NCBI GenBank assembly: GCA_943359485.1
Contig: CALRHR010000006.1
Coordinates: 1 to 45,446 of the forward strand
Length of the DNA: 45,446 nt
Origin: Candidatus Nomurabacteria bacterium
Lineage (GTDB): Bacteria; Patescibacteriota; Minisyncoccia; Phycocordibacterales; UBA9973
Direction: 5' to 3'
This document shows, piece after piece, positions 23,076-30,086 of the stretch. The notes under the pieces are model-generated. The model had not been told where the DNA came from. It did not search any database and saw only the letters and a list, made by a program, of their open reading frames with translations. Position numbers and translations under genes: made by a program. The stretch's first letter is position 1, and each line of letters begins with the position of its first letter.

Positions 23076-24485
23076 TTAAATTTTTGAAATCTTTTGTCCT
23101 CCGTCGGTGTCTTTTATTTCGTAACCTAGGGAATTTATTTTTTTGCGTAGTTCGTCGGATTTTTGAAAGTCTTTGGATCCTCGCGCAGCTTGTCTTAAAG
23201 CGGCAAGCTGCGCTATTTCAGCTGGAATTTCCTCTTGGTCTACTTCTTTTAGACTCTCAAAACCCAATCCCAATACTTTATCAAAATCCAAGGTTGTTGC
23301 TTTTTTGTCGGCGGGCGACATATTTGGGTCTTTGAGCATGTCCCAAAGTATTGTCAATGCTCGCGGAGTGTCCAGGTCGTCCCCAAGGTATTCTTTAAAT
23401 TTATTTCGATACTCCTCATGCACGGCGCCGATATCATTTCCAAGCTCTAAATAAAGCCCATAAAGCCGTCCCAGGGCCGTTTCGGCGCCCCCTAGGGCTT
23501 CCCAGTTAAAGTTCATTTTTGTTCTATAATGACCCATTAAAATCCAGAAACGATAAGCTATCGGACTGATTCCTTTTTCTTTTACTGTTTGCAAGGTAAT
23601 AAATCCGTCTCCAGATTTTGCCATTTTTTCACCATTGTTTATATCTAAAAAATTATTATGCATCCACACACGGACAAAAGGTTTTTTACCCGTGTAAGTT
23701 TCAGATTGAGCAATTTCATTTGTGTGATGGACGGGGATATGGTCAATTCCACCGGTGTGGATATCAAATTGTTCGCCCAAATATTTTATACTCATTGCTG
23801 AACATTCAATATGCCAGCCCGGGAATCCTTTACCGATTTTTGTTTCATAGCCCAAGCCGTCTTTGGCTGAGAATTTCCACAATGCAAAATCTGCTTGATT
23901 CTTTTTTTCTACATTTTCTCCCACTCTCGATTCTGTTTTTTCTTCCGGTGAATCTTTTCTTCCGGAGAGTTGCCAATAATCAGGGAATTTAGCAATTTCA
24001 AAATAGATTCCGTCGCTTGTCTTGTATGCAAATCCTTTTTCTAAAAGTTTTCCAACTATTTCTACATCCTCTTTAATATGATCGCTTGCAAAAGGTATGA
24101 TGTCTGGATGCTTGATGTTCATAGCTGATAAATCTTCCATGAATTTTTCTTTATAAAAAACGGCTAGTTCTTTCATCGCTTCTAAGGTAAAAGGTTTGCC
24201 TTCTCGTTTGAGTCCTTTTGCCATTTTATCCTCGCCGTCATCTGCATCACTAGTCAAATGGCCGATATCGGTGATATTTATTACTCTTTTAATTTTGTAT
24301 TTATAATATTCTAGGGTTTTTTGCAGAATATCAGCAAATACATAGGCTCTTAGATTGCCAATGTGGGCGTAGTCATACACCGTCGGGCCACAGGAATACA
24401 TCCGTACTTCATCTTTATGAATAGGCACAAACTCTTCTTTTGTTCGCGAGAGCGTATTATAAAGTTGTATTTTGCTTGAATTCAT
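23076..24485 (-). CDS. cysS: Cysteinyl-tRNA synthetase
   Basis: 469 residues, class I synthetase for Cys. The N-terminal zinc site and signature appear as [25 protein letters not shown] (HIGH-type AHIGN). The second zinc part is [38 protein letters not shown], followed by [13 protein letters not shown] (KMSKS-type KMAKS). The C-terminal helical part is normal, ending [34 protein letters not shown] 10-bp inverted repeat (23183-23192 with 23204-23213) falls in the AALRQAA coding region but adds no residues compared with the family. The 5' end overlaps the upstream permease gene by 29 nt, so the two genes are co-transcribed. Confidence 0.97.
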   Translation of the reverse strand: MNSSKIQLYNTLSRTKEEFVPIHKDEVRMYSCGPTVYDYAHIGNLRAYVFADILQKTLEYYKYKIKRVINITDIGHLTSDADDGEDKMAKGLKREGKPFTLEAMKELAVFYKEKFMEDLSAMNIKHPDIIPFASDHIKEDVEIVGKLLEKGFAYKTSDGIYFEIAKFPDYWQLSGRKDSPEEKTESRVGENVEKKNQADFALWKFSAKDGLGYETKIGKGFPGWHIECSAMSIKYLGEQFDIHTGGIDHIPVHHTNEIAQSETYTGKKPFVRVWMHNNFLDINNGEKMAKSGDGFITLQTVKEKGISPIAYRFWILMGHYRTKMNFNWEALGGAETALGRLYGLYLELGNDIGAVHEEYRNKFKEYLGDDLDTPRALTILWDMLKDPNMSPADKKATTLDFDKVLGLGFESLKEVDQEEIPAEIAQLAALRQAARGSKDFQKSDELRKKINSLGYEIKDTDGGQKISKI

Positions 24486-25479
24486 TTCGATAAATTGAAA
24501 TTAGAGTATAGAAAAAGCTGATTGCGAGCGGGCCTATCAGGACACCCACCGGACCCAAAAGCGAGATGCCACCCAAGACAGAGAATAAAATTAAAAGTGG
24601 AGAAATGTTTGTTCTTCTGCCGACAATGAGCGGACTCAAGAAGTTGTCGATCATACCCACCACTACGGCTGCCCAAATCAAAAGTCCGATTGCAGATGCG
24701 TCATTTCCGGTGACAAAAAGAAAAATAATTGCTGGCACAGATACGAGTGCGGTGCCGATAGTCGGCAAAAGGGAAGTCACAGCAGCTACGACACCCCAAA
24801 GCGCCGGGTTGGGAACATTAAAAATCCAAAGTCCAAAACCCATTAAGATTCCTTGGACAAGAGCGATAAAGAGATATCCCTTGATTATGGCGTTTACAGA
24901 AAATGCCAATCTGTGCATGATTTTTTCATCATCTTGGTCTGGCAGTGGGCTGAGTGTGATCAAAGATTTTTTCCAGCTTTCGCCGTCTTTCAAAAAATAA
25001 AAGATTATCAAGAGCATCAGGATGAACGAGAAAAAAGCGGAGACAGTCGTACGGAAAATATTCGCGATATTATCCGAAACAAAAGAAACAATGTCTGTCA
25101 GTTTGTTTTTTACATCAAAGGTGACGCTGTCGGGCAAAATTTTATTTACGGCGTTATTTACAGAATCCAAAATCGGTCCGACTTTTTCATCATTTGTAAC
25201 CACACGGTAAACATCTTGGCTTTGGTTGAAAACTATCGCGCCGATGCCGAGGAGTGGTCCACAGAGAACTAATGAAAAAAGAATTACGGTTATCAGCGCG
25301 GAAAGGGAACTCGGCATACTCTTCTTGTGTAGCCATTTGTAAACAGGGTAGAGAACTATGGCAAATGAAATTCCGAGCACCAACACTGCCCAAAAAGGAC
25401 GAAAAATAAAGAAGGCAAAAACCATGGTCGCAAACAGAAGCCCAAAGAAAAAGTGTCTCTCAATAATTTTAGTCTGCAT
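24457..25479 (-). CDS. AI-2E family (PerM-like) membrane protein
   Basis: 340 residues and very hydrophobic, with about seven or eight predicted helices by eye: two N-terminal ones (FGLLFATMVFAFFIF, WAVLVLGISFAIVLYPVYKWL), a long helix pair around ALITVILFSLVLCGPLLGIG, then FFSFILMLLIIFYFLKDGE and the C-terminal family block GVVAAVTSLLPTIGTALVSVP with PLIVGRRTNISPLLILFSVLGGISLLGPVG. This is the usual AI-2E/PerM arrangement. Members have been linked to autoinducer export or Na+/H+ exchange, but the substrate here cannot be told. It overlaps cysS by 29 nt. Its own extended -10 lies 6 nt before the ATG. Confidence 0.9.
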   Translation of the reverse strand: MQTKIIERHFFFGLLFATMVFAFFIFRPFWAVLVLGISFAIVLYPVYKWLHKKSMPSSLSALITVILFSLVLCGPLLGIGAIVFNQSQDVYRVVTNDEKVGPILDSVNNAVNKILPDSVTFDVKNKLTDIVSFVSDNIANIFRTTVSAFFSFILMLLIIFYFLKDGESWKKSLITLSPLPDQDDEKIMHRLAFSVNAIIKGYLFIALVQGILMGFGLWIFNVPNPALWGVVAAVTSLLPTIGTALVSVPAIIFLFVTGNDASAIGLLIWAAVVVGMIDNFLSPLIVGRRTNISPLLILFSVLGGISLLGPVGVLIGPLAISFFYTLISIYRNEFKQNTTL

Positions 25480-25485
25480 CTTTAT

Positions 25486-25494
25486 ACTATAACA
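25486..25494 (-). promoter_or_regulatory. Extended -10 promoter of the AI-2E gene
   Basis: On the minus strand TGTTATAGT, with TATAGT at 25491-25486. Six nt separate it from the ATG at 25479, so the mRNA is probably leaderless. Confidence 0.65.
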
Positions 25495-25522
25495 AAGATT
25501 TGCCTTTTTGTGAAATATTGTG

Positions 25523-25528
25523 TAATAT
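25523..25528 (+). promoter_or_regulatory. -10 box of rplU
   Basis: TAATAT ending 9 nt before ATG 25538. The gap has no ribosome-binding site. Confidence 0.5.
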
Positions 25529-25537
25529 GAACCCTAT

Positions 25538-25864
25538 ATGAATATAGGTGAATTTGCGGTTATACAAACAGGTGGGAAGCAATACAAGGTTTCCGAGGGT
25601 GGTCTTCTTTCTATTGAAAAGATAAAAGGGGAGTATTCCAAAGGGGACAAAATCAGCTTTGATAAAGTGCTTCTCGTAGATGATGGTAAAAATACTACAA
25701 TTGGTACGCCTTTTATCACCGGCGCGAAAGTAGATGCCGAAATTGTAGAAATTGGCCGCGCTCGAAAAATCCTCGTTGTAAAATATAAACAAAAGTCTCG
25801 TTATTTGCGCAGAAACGGCCACCGCCAGCCTTTCTTTAAGGTCAAGATTCTCTCAATAAAATAA
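25538..25864 (+). CDS. rplU: Ribosomal protein L21 (bL21)
   Basis: 108 residues. L21 binds 23S rRNA and L20 in the 50S subunit. The family pattern is clear: FAVIQTGGKQYKVSEGG at the start, IEKIKGEYSKGDKISFDKVLLV in the middle, and KYKQKSRYLRRNGHRQPFFKVKI at the end. The usual partner rpmA (L27) does not follow; the next gene, recR, is convergent. It therefore seems to be a single-gene unit with its own -10 box. No terminator is apparent in the 27-nt convergent gap. Confidence 0.97.
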   Translation: MNIGEFAVIQTGGKQYKVSEGGLLSIEKIKGEYSKGDKISFDKVLLVDDGKNTTIGTPFITGAKVDAEIVEIGRARKILVVKYKQKSRYLRRNGHRQPFFKVKILSIK

Positions 25865-25891
25865 AAATTTATAAATAAATTCTGAGCAATT

Positions 25892-26515
25892 TCATTGCCT
25901 AGTCTTTAATGCATTTTTGAGAGTGTCGTTGTCAGAATATTCGAGTTCGGTGCCGGTGGAGAGTCCGCGACCCAGCGACGAAATGCTGATATTTTGTTTA
26001 GATAGCAGGTCAGCGAGCTGTTCTCGGATATATTGGTCCGTGTGGTTGCCTTGTGGGTTTAAAGAAAAAGCAAGAATAATTTCCTGTAATTTATCTGGTT
26101 CTTTATTATTGCTTGTGATTTTTTTCTTCAACTCCTCGATGCGTACTCGGCTTTTTGTATTTTTCTCAACAATCGGCACCAGTCCGCCTAAAATAAAATA
26201 TTTACCAGTATAAACTCTACTTTTTTTAACACTTTCTAAATCAGAATCTTTCTCTACCACCATTAGCATCGAGGAGTCTATATTTGTGTCAGCGCAAATT
26301 TCACACAGATTACCCACACCTTTTTTGTTTATAAAAAATCGGAAGCATTCTTTACATCTAGACACCTCTTTCTTTAGGTCAGCGATTAGGCTAACCAAAT
26401 TTCCTGTGTAAGCTTCATTTTTAGACATTAGAAAATATACAAAACGCCGTGCTTGGCGTTCCCCAATTCCCGGAAATTCTTTAAAGATTTCTGCTAACTT
26501 ATCTACAATGTCCAT
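25892..26515 (-). CDS. recR: Recombination mediator RecR
   Basis: 207 residues. RecR acts with RecO (and RecF) to load RecA at gaps. The helix-hairpin-helix is near the start (LAEIFKEFPGIGERQARRFVYFLM). The Cys4 zinc finger is CKECFRFFINKKGVGNLCEIC. The Toprim domain follows (MLMVVEKDSDLESVKKSRVYTGKYFILGGL), then SLGRGLSTGTELEYSDNDTL at the C-terminus. Length is normal. An extended -10 lies 6 nt before the ATG. A repeat R1 copy separates it from dnaB, which is upstream on the same strand. Confidence 0.97.
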   Translation of the reverse strand: MDIVDKLAEIFKEFPGIGERQARRFVYFLMSKNEAYTGNLVSLIADLKKEVSRCKECFRFFINKKGVGNLCEICADTNIDSSMLMVVEKDSDLESVKKSRVYTGKYFILGGLVPIVEKNTKSRVRIEELKKKITSNNKEPDKLQEIILAFSLNPQGNHTDQYIREQLADLLSKQNISISSLGRGLSTGTELEYSDNDTLKNALKTRQ

Positions 26516-26521
26516 GGTTGT

Positions 26522-26530
26522 ATATTATCA
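26522..26530 (-). promoter_or_regulatory. Extended -10 promoter of recR
   Basis: Minus-strand TGATAATAT (TGn plus TAATAT), with six nt before the recR ATG at 26515; a leaderless arrangement. It abuts repeat R1. Confidence 0.6.
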
Positions 26531-26597
26531 TACCCCCTCCGCCCTTCAAAAACTTCAGGGCACCTTCCCCTTGGCAAGGGGGAGGCTGGGTGGGGGT
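26531..26597 (+). repeat. Repeat R1, copy 5
   Basis: accccctccgcccttc, a loop, cttcagggc (R5-type inner hairpin), then accttcccctt/aagggggagg and gggtgggggt. It occupies almost the whole gap between dnaB and recR. Confidence 0.85.
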
Positions 26598-26600
26598 GGC

Positions 26601-28013
26601 TTAGAACTCGTCTAAGTCACCTCTAACTTTCGACGGAGCAAACTCACTAATGTTGCTCTTTTCTAGACTAAGGAAAGTGGTGGTTTTTTCATCAAAGTAG
26701 AGGTCTATTTTCCCGGTTGGGCCATTTCTGTGTTTTTCGATCAAAATTTCAGCGATGTTTGTTTTTTCAGAATCCGTCTTACCCTTATCGTCTCTATGGA
26801 TAAACATTACGACATCTGCGTCCTGTTCGATGGATCCAGAATCACGTAAATCCGAAAGACGAGGCTTTCCGCCACGAGACTCCACTGCGCGAGAGAGCTG
26901 GGAAAGTGCCAAGACCGGCACATCCAATTCCTTGGCTAAACTTTTTAGAGACCTACTAATTTCCGTCACTTGGTTTACCATTGAGTCATAATTTTTAGTT
27001 GTTGTCATGAGTTGCAAATAATCCACTATGATGAGGTCTAGTCCTTTTTCTGCTTTTAGTCTACGAGAAAGGGCCTTCATTCGGACGATAGTATTGCCGG
27101 GTTGATCATCAATATAAATTTTTGCTTTAGCGAGCTTATCCAGTGAATCCCGAAGTTGAGAGAATTCTTTGTCATTCGATAAACGACCGGTGCGTAAATT
27201 CCAAGCATTGACCCGACTTTCAGCAGAAAGCATTCTGTCGACTAATTGTTGCGAAGACATTTCTAGAGAAAATATTACTACTGATTTTTCATGGATGACA
27301 GATGTCATACGAGCGATGTCGAGAGCCAGAGTAGTTTTACCCATTGAAGGTCGCGCAGCTAGAATAACAAGATCTGATTTTTGCAAACCCGAGAGCATTG
27401 AATCTAAGTCCTTAAATCCAGTCGGAAGTCCGCGGAGCATTCCTTTATTTTCGTGCAATTTTTCTAAGCGTTCATATGCTTCAGGTAGGGCATCTTTTAA
27501 ATTTACAAATTTTTGATTTTTTGGACTAGAGACTACGCTGAAAATTTTCTTTTCGGCCATATCTAAGATGTCATCCATGTGATCATCGGACTCTTCAAAG
27601 GCAAGTTCCGACACATAGTCTGCCGCTTCGATTAAACTCCTTAAAACATATTTTTTTTGTACAATATCAGCGTAGTGTTTGACATTTGTACTCGAAGGAA
27701 CAACATTCACTATTTCTGCCAGATACTGATTGCCACCGATATTTTCCAGTAATTTTTGTTCCTGCAGTTTTGTAGAAAGTGAAAGCATATCTATGGGTTC
27801 ATTTTTCATAGAGAGATCTAACATAGCACTAAATATCATTTTGTGTTTTTCAGCATAAAAAGATTCCGGGCTAACCATGTCTTCTACTTCATGCATAGCG
27901 TCCTTGCGCAACATAATAGAGCCGAGGACTGCTTGTTCGGACTCAATGCTTTGCGGGGGGATGCGAAGGTTTTGTCTTGGATTTTTAGAATTATTTTTTA
28001 CGATCTTTACCAT
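26601..28013 (-). CDS. dnaB: Replicative DNA helicase DnaB
   Basis: 470 residues from ATG 28013. Hexameric 5'-3' helicase of the replication fork. The N-terminal domain has PPQSIESEQAVLGSIML; the RecA-like domain has GLPTGFKDLDSMLSGLQKSDLVILAARPSMGKTTLALDIA (Walker A ARPSMGKT), SLEMSSQQLVDRMLS, LDLIIVDYLQLM (Walker B) and LSQLSRAVESRGGKPRLSDLRDSGSIEQDADVVMFIHR. Everything expected is present and no intein is seen. An in-frame ATG at 28022 overlaps the -10 box itself, so the start three codons later is preferred. It precedes recR on the same strand, separated by repeat R1. Confidence 0.97.
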   Translation of the reverse strand: MVKIVKNNSKNPRQNLRIPPQSIESEQAVLGSIMLRKDAMHEVEDMVSPESFYAEKHKMIFSAMLDLSMKNEPIDMLSLSTKLQEQKLLENIGGNQYLAEIVNVVPSSTNVKHYADIVQKKYVLRSLIEAADYVSELAFEESDDHMDDILDMAEKKIFSVVSSPKNQKFVNLKDALPEAYERLEKLHENKGMLRGLPTGFKDLDSMLSGLQKSDLVILAARPSMGKTTLALDIARMTSVIHEKSVVIFSLEMSSQQLVDRMLSAESRVNAWNLRTGRLSNDKEFSQLRDSLDKLAKAKIYIDDQPGNTIVRMKALSRRLKAEKGLDLIIVDYLQLMTTTKNYDSMVNQVTEISRSLKSLAKELDVPVLALSQLSRAVESRGGKPRLSDLRDSGSIEQDADVVMFIHRDDKGKTDSEKTNIAEILIEKHRNGPTGKIDLYFDEKTTTFLSLEKSNISEFAPSKVRGDLDEF

Positions 28014-28020
28014 GTATGTC

Positions 28021-28029
28021 ATTCTAGCA
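28021..28029 (-). promoter_or_regulatory. Extended -10 promoter of dnaB
   Basis: Minus-strand TGCTAGAAT; seven nt lie between it and ATG 28013. A TTGACT occurs further upstream, with a spacer of about 15 bp. Confidence 0.6.
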
Positions 28030-28078
28030 TAGTAGAGAAATAGTCAAAGTAAATAAGTGTGTAAATATGTTACTAATA

Positions 28079-28087
28079 TGTTAATAT
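28079..28087 (+). promoter_or_regulatory. Extended -10 promoter of trpS
   Basis: TGTTAATAT, the same word as the grpE -10. It ends seven nt before ATG 28095. Confidence 0.55.
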
Positions 28088-28094
28088 ATTTAAT

Positions 28095-29108
28095 ATGGAA
28101 AAAAGAGAAAAAATAGTACTTACGGGCGATCGCCCAACGGGCAAGCTGCACTTGGGGCATTTCGTGGGTTCCATAAAAAATCGTGTAAAATTACAGGATG
28201 AGGCTAGCAAGTGTTTTTATATGGTCGCGGATATTCAAGCCCTTACTGATAATGCCGACAATCCAGAAAAAGTTCGCAACAATGTTATCGAGGTGGTACT
28301 AGACAATCTTGCTTGCGGAGTTGATCCAAAGAAGACAACTTTTTTTATTCAGTCACAGGTGCCAGAAATCGCTGAGTTGACTATTTTATTTATGAATTTG
28401 GTAACTTTACAACAATTATCTCACAATCCAACTATCAAAACAGAGTTAAAAGAACGAGGATTTGGCGAGAGCACGCCATTTGGATTTTTGGCTTACCCTG
28501 TATCGCAGGCGGCAGACATTCTTTTTTGTAAAGCCAATACTGTTCCAGTTGGCATAGATCAGTTGCCTGTTCTGGAACAAGCGAATGAGATTCTCAAAAA
28601 ATTTAATGCAACTTACAATGTTAACTTATTTTCTAAAATTACCGGAGTGGTTAGTGATATTCCTCGTCTTGTTGGTATAGATGGCGGTGCAAAAATGTCA
28701 AAATCTTTGGGAAATTGTATTTATCTTTCAGATTCAGATGTAGAAATAGAAAAGAAAGTAATGCAAGCTTATACTGATCCTGGGCATATTCATGTAGAGG
28801 ATAAAGGCAGGGTTGATGGTAATGTTGTGTTTACTTACTTAGATGATTTTGATGAAGATAAAAAAGGTGTGGAGGAGCTCAAGGCTCAATATCAAAAAGG
28901 TGGTCTCGGTGATATTGTTTTAAAAAAGAGATTGACCAAAGTTCTTATTGATCTTATTTCTCCAATACGCGCGAGGAGGGAAGAGCTTGCAAAAGACCCA
29001 AAATCAATAATGAAAATTCTAGAATCAGGAATCGAAAATGCAAGAAAAGAAGCAAGAAAAACAATGATTGAAGTACGCAAAGCGCTGAAGATTGATTATT
29101 TTAGTTAA
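28095..29108 (+). CDS. trpS: Tryptophanyl-tRNA synthetase
   Basis: 337 residues, class I synthetase charging tRNA-Trp. Signatures: TGDRPTGKLHLGHFVGS (HIGH at residues 19-22), FLAYPVSQAADILFCKANTVPVGIDQLPVLE, and GGAKMSKSLGNCIYLSD (KMSKS). Length and C-terminus (ENARKEARKTMIEVRKAL) are normal. It lies directly upstream of a TrpR-like gene and the trp leader, so Trp charging, Trp-dependent repression and Trp synthesis are grouped. No Trp-responsive T-box or leader is visible before trpS itself; its start follows the -10 box by seven nt. Confidence 0.97.
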   Translation: MEKREKIVLTGDRPTGKLHLGHFVGSIKNRVKLQDEASKCFYMVADIQALTDNADNPEKVRNNVIEVVLDNLACGVDPKKTTFFIQSQVPEIAELTILFMNLVTLQQLSHNPTIKTELKERGFGESTPFGFLAYPVSQAADILFCKANTVPVGIDQLPVLEQANEILKKFNATYNVNLFSKITGVVSDIPRLVGIDGGAKMSKSLGNCIYLSDSDVEIEKKVMQAYTDPGHIHVEDKGRVDGNVVFTYLDDFDEDKKGVEELKAQYQKGGLGDIVLKKRLTKVLIDLISPIRARREELAKDPKSIMKILESGIENARKEARKTMIEVRKALKIDYFS

Positions 29109-29127
29109 AAATTTAAATCATACAAAC

Positions 29128-29141
29128 ACCAGCGTACTAGT
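29128..29141 (+). promoter_or_regulatory. TrpR-type operator upstream of trpR-like gene
   Basis: ACCAGCGTACTAGT, continuing TATGGTG. It matches the site at 29536-29549 (ACTAGCATACTAGT, then ATGATG) at 12 of 14 core positions. Both follow the E. coli TrpR operator layout CTAG-N4-CTAG, with the left half degenerate (CCAG) here. It lies just before the repressor gene and suggests autoregulation. Confidence 0.6.
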
Positions 29142-29151
29142 ATGGTGATGT

Positions 29152-29451
29152 GTGGAAATAAAATCTATGAAAAAAAATTCAGAACAATATAAAAAAGAAG
29201 TTTTGGAAGTGATTTATAAAATTGCTAAAGACAGAGCCCTGCTGCACGATTTTGTGAGAGATATTTTAACTCCGCATGAATTTGAGAATATTGCATTCAG
29301 GTGGCAGATAGTCAAGCGTCTAGCGAAAGGGGAGCATCATCAATCCATCGCTGCCGACTTGCACCTAGGAGTCTCGACTGTCACTCGGGGTTCTCGAGAG
29401 ATGAGGAAGAAGAAAGGTGGCTTCCAAAGAACTCTAAAATTACTAAAGTAA
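29152..29451 (+). CDS. TrpR/YerC-like Trp repressor family protein
   Basis: 99 residues from GTG 29152; ATG 29167 is an equally possible start (94 residues). All-helical TrpR family pattern: KEVLEVIYKIAKDRALLHDFVRDILTPHEFENIAFRWQIVKRLAKGEHHQSIAADLHLGVSTVTRGSREMRKKKGG. The last part is the helix-turn-helix, with SIAADLHLGVSTVTRGSRE very close to the recognition region of TrpR. In E. coli TrpR binds tryptophan and represses trp genes. Its place between trpS and trpBA, together with a matching operator before itself and before the trp leader, makes a real tryptophan repressor likely, although the related YerC subgroup has unknown ligands. Confidence 0.85.
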   Translation: MEIKSMKKNSEQYKKEVLEVIYKIAKDRALLHDFVRDILTPHEFENIAFRWQIVKRLAKGEHHQSIAADLHLGVSTVTRGSREMRKKKGGFQRTLKLLK

Positions 29452-29532
29452 AAACCTGCCCCGTACCGAGCTTGCTCTGGTTCAGGGTTATCCACAGAAA
29501 CACAGCACACCCCCTTGCTTTTATTTTTTATA

Positions 29533-29549
29533 TATACTAGCATACTAGT
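29533..29549 (+). promoter_or_regulatory. trp promoter -10 region with TrpR operator
   Basis: TATACT (29533-29538) is overlapped by ACTAGCATACTAGT (29536-29549). The latter has two CTAG half-sites with the same 4-bp spacing as the E. coli trp operator (ACTAG-TTAA-CTAGT). CATACT (29541-29546) is an alternative -10. Either way repressor binding would block polymerase. The leader peptide starts 3 or 6 nt further on. Confidence 0.7.
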
Positions 29550-29552
29550 ATG

Positions 29553-29642
29553 ATGGTATTAGATAAATTTAAATTAAATAATAAAAGAACAGGGAAGTCA
29601 TGGTGGGGCGCAGAGCTCAATGCTTTTGCGCTATTCTGTTGA
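29553..29642 (+). CDS. trpL: trp leader peptide (tandem Trp codons)
   Basis: 29-codon ORF starting ATG 29553 (ATG 29550 in the same frame is an alternative) and ending TGA 29640. The sequence is basic and then contains KSWWGAE: two adjacent TGG codons at 29601-29606, in a ORF with no other Trp. Such tandem Trp codons in a short ORF before trp genes are the hallmark of ribosome-mediated attenuation. The Trp codons sit just before segment 1 of the attenuator, and the stop lies just past segment 2, the geometry required for stalling to release segment 2. It lies directly after the TrpR-type operator. The peptide itself probably has no function. Confidence 0.75.
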   Translation: MVLDKFKLNNKRTGKSWWGAELNAFALFC

Positions 29643-29735
29643 TTTCTTCTAGCCACTAGAACCTAACTACTAGTCACTAACTCATTAAGGAATCCATTAA
29701 ACAGCGCAATAAAAAGCGCTGATTTTCGTTCTTTC
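29608..29735 (+). promoter_or_regulatory. trp attenuator with mutually exclusive hairpins
   Basis: Segment 1 GCGCAGAG (29608-29615) pairs with segment 2 TTTTGCGC (29624-29631). Segment 2 TTGCGCT (29626-29632) can instead pair perfectly with segment 3 AGCGCAA (29703-29709). Segment 3 CAGCGC (29702-29707) pairs with segment 4 GCGCTG (29716-29721), followed by attttcgttctttc, an intrinsic terminator. A ribosome stalled at the Trp codons (29601-29606) would cover segment 1, favouring 2:3 and read-through. One at the stop (29640) would cover segment 2, favouring 3:4 termination. A repeat R3 copy (29648-29681) sits between segments 2 and 3. Confidence 0.75.
29648..29681 (+). repeat. Repeat R3, copy 2, inside the trp leader
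   Basis: tctagccactagaacctaactactagtcactaa. It shares cactagaacct and ctactagtcactaa with the copy at 36937-36970. Confidence 0.75.
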
Positions 29736-29757
29736 GGGGCTAAGGGGGCCCCTGCAT

Positions 29758-29994
29758 ATGGGTTGGGCTAATAAGATGAATTTGCCTGTAGAAACTCCGG
29801 CTCGTAAACGAGCTAAGGAAAGTAGAGGAGGGCTGTTCGCTTCCAATGGTGAAGAGGGTCAGATCGTGGTGATTTGTCTCTCGGGCGAAGAGAATGATCT
29901 TCGCCAATTTCTCCAGAAATTCTTGGATGAGAAATACAATTTCCCCATCCATTCTAAGAAGGAAGAAGGGAACCCTGGAATGTTGGGATTATAG
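29758..29994 (+). CDS. Hypothetical protein between trp attenuator and trpB
   Basis: 78 residues from ATG 29758, or 72 from ATG 29776. I do not recognise it. The first ~30 residues are basic (PARKRAKESRGG); the rest has alternating hydrophobics and a helix-like part (GQIVVICLSGEENDLRQFLQKFLDEKYNFP), which looks like a small folded alpha/beta domain. GC content is about 50%, well above its neighbours, and there is no ribosome-binding site. It is flanked by the attenuator terminator upstream and two strong hairpins downstream. It would be the first gene of the trp transcript, so either a small regulator or an inserted cassette is possible. It may also not be translated. Confidence 0.5.
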   Translation: MGWANKMNLPVETPARKRAKESRGGLFASNGEEGQIVVICLSGEENDLRQFLQKFLDEKYNFPIHSKKEEGNPGMLGL

Positions 29995-29996
29995 CC

Positions 29997-30052
29997 CGAG
30001 GGTGCTATACCCTCGATGAGCCAGTAGCGTCCGGAAGGAACGCTGCTGGCTC
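29997..30052 (+). other. Two strong hairpins before trpB
   Basis: CGAGGGT-GCTAT-ACCCTCG (29997-30015), then GAGCCAGTAGCGT/ACGCTGCTGGCTC (30018-30052; 13 pairs with one G-U). No T-tract follows, so they may be mRNA processing or stability elements, or the edge of an inserted cassette, rather than terminators. Confidence 0.65.
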
Positions 30053-30086
30053 AAAAATTATTAACGATTAATTACTAAAGTATTTT

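Noticed and set aside
25527-25541. Four-codon upstream ORF overlapping the rplU start
   Set aside because: It overlaps the probable -10 box and would be upstream of the likely transcript start; chance.
29488-29496. TTATCCACA, an exact DnaA-box consensus after the trpR-like gene
   Set aside because: Only one such site seen, no cluster, no AT-rich unwinding region or dnaA nearby; not enough for an origin.
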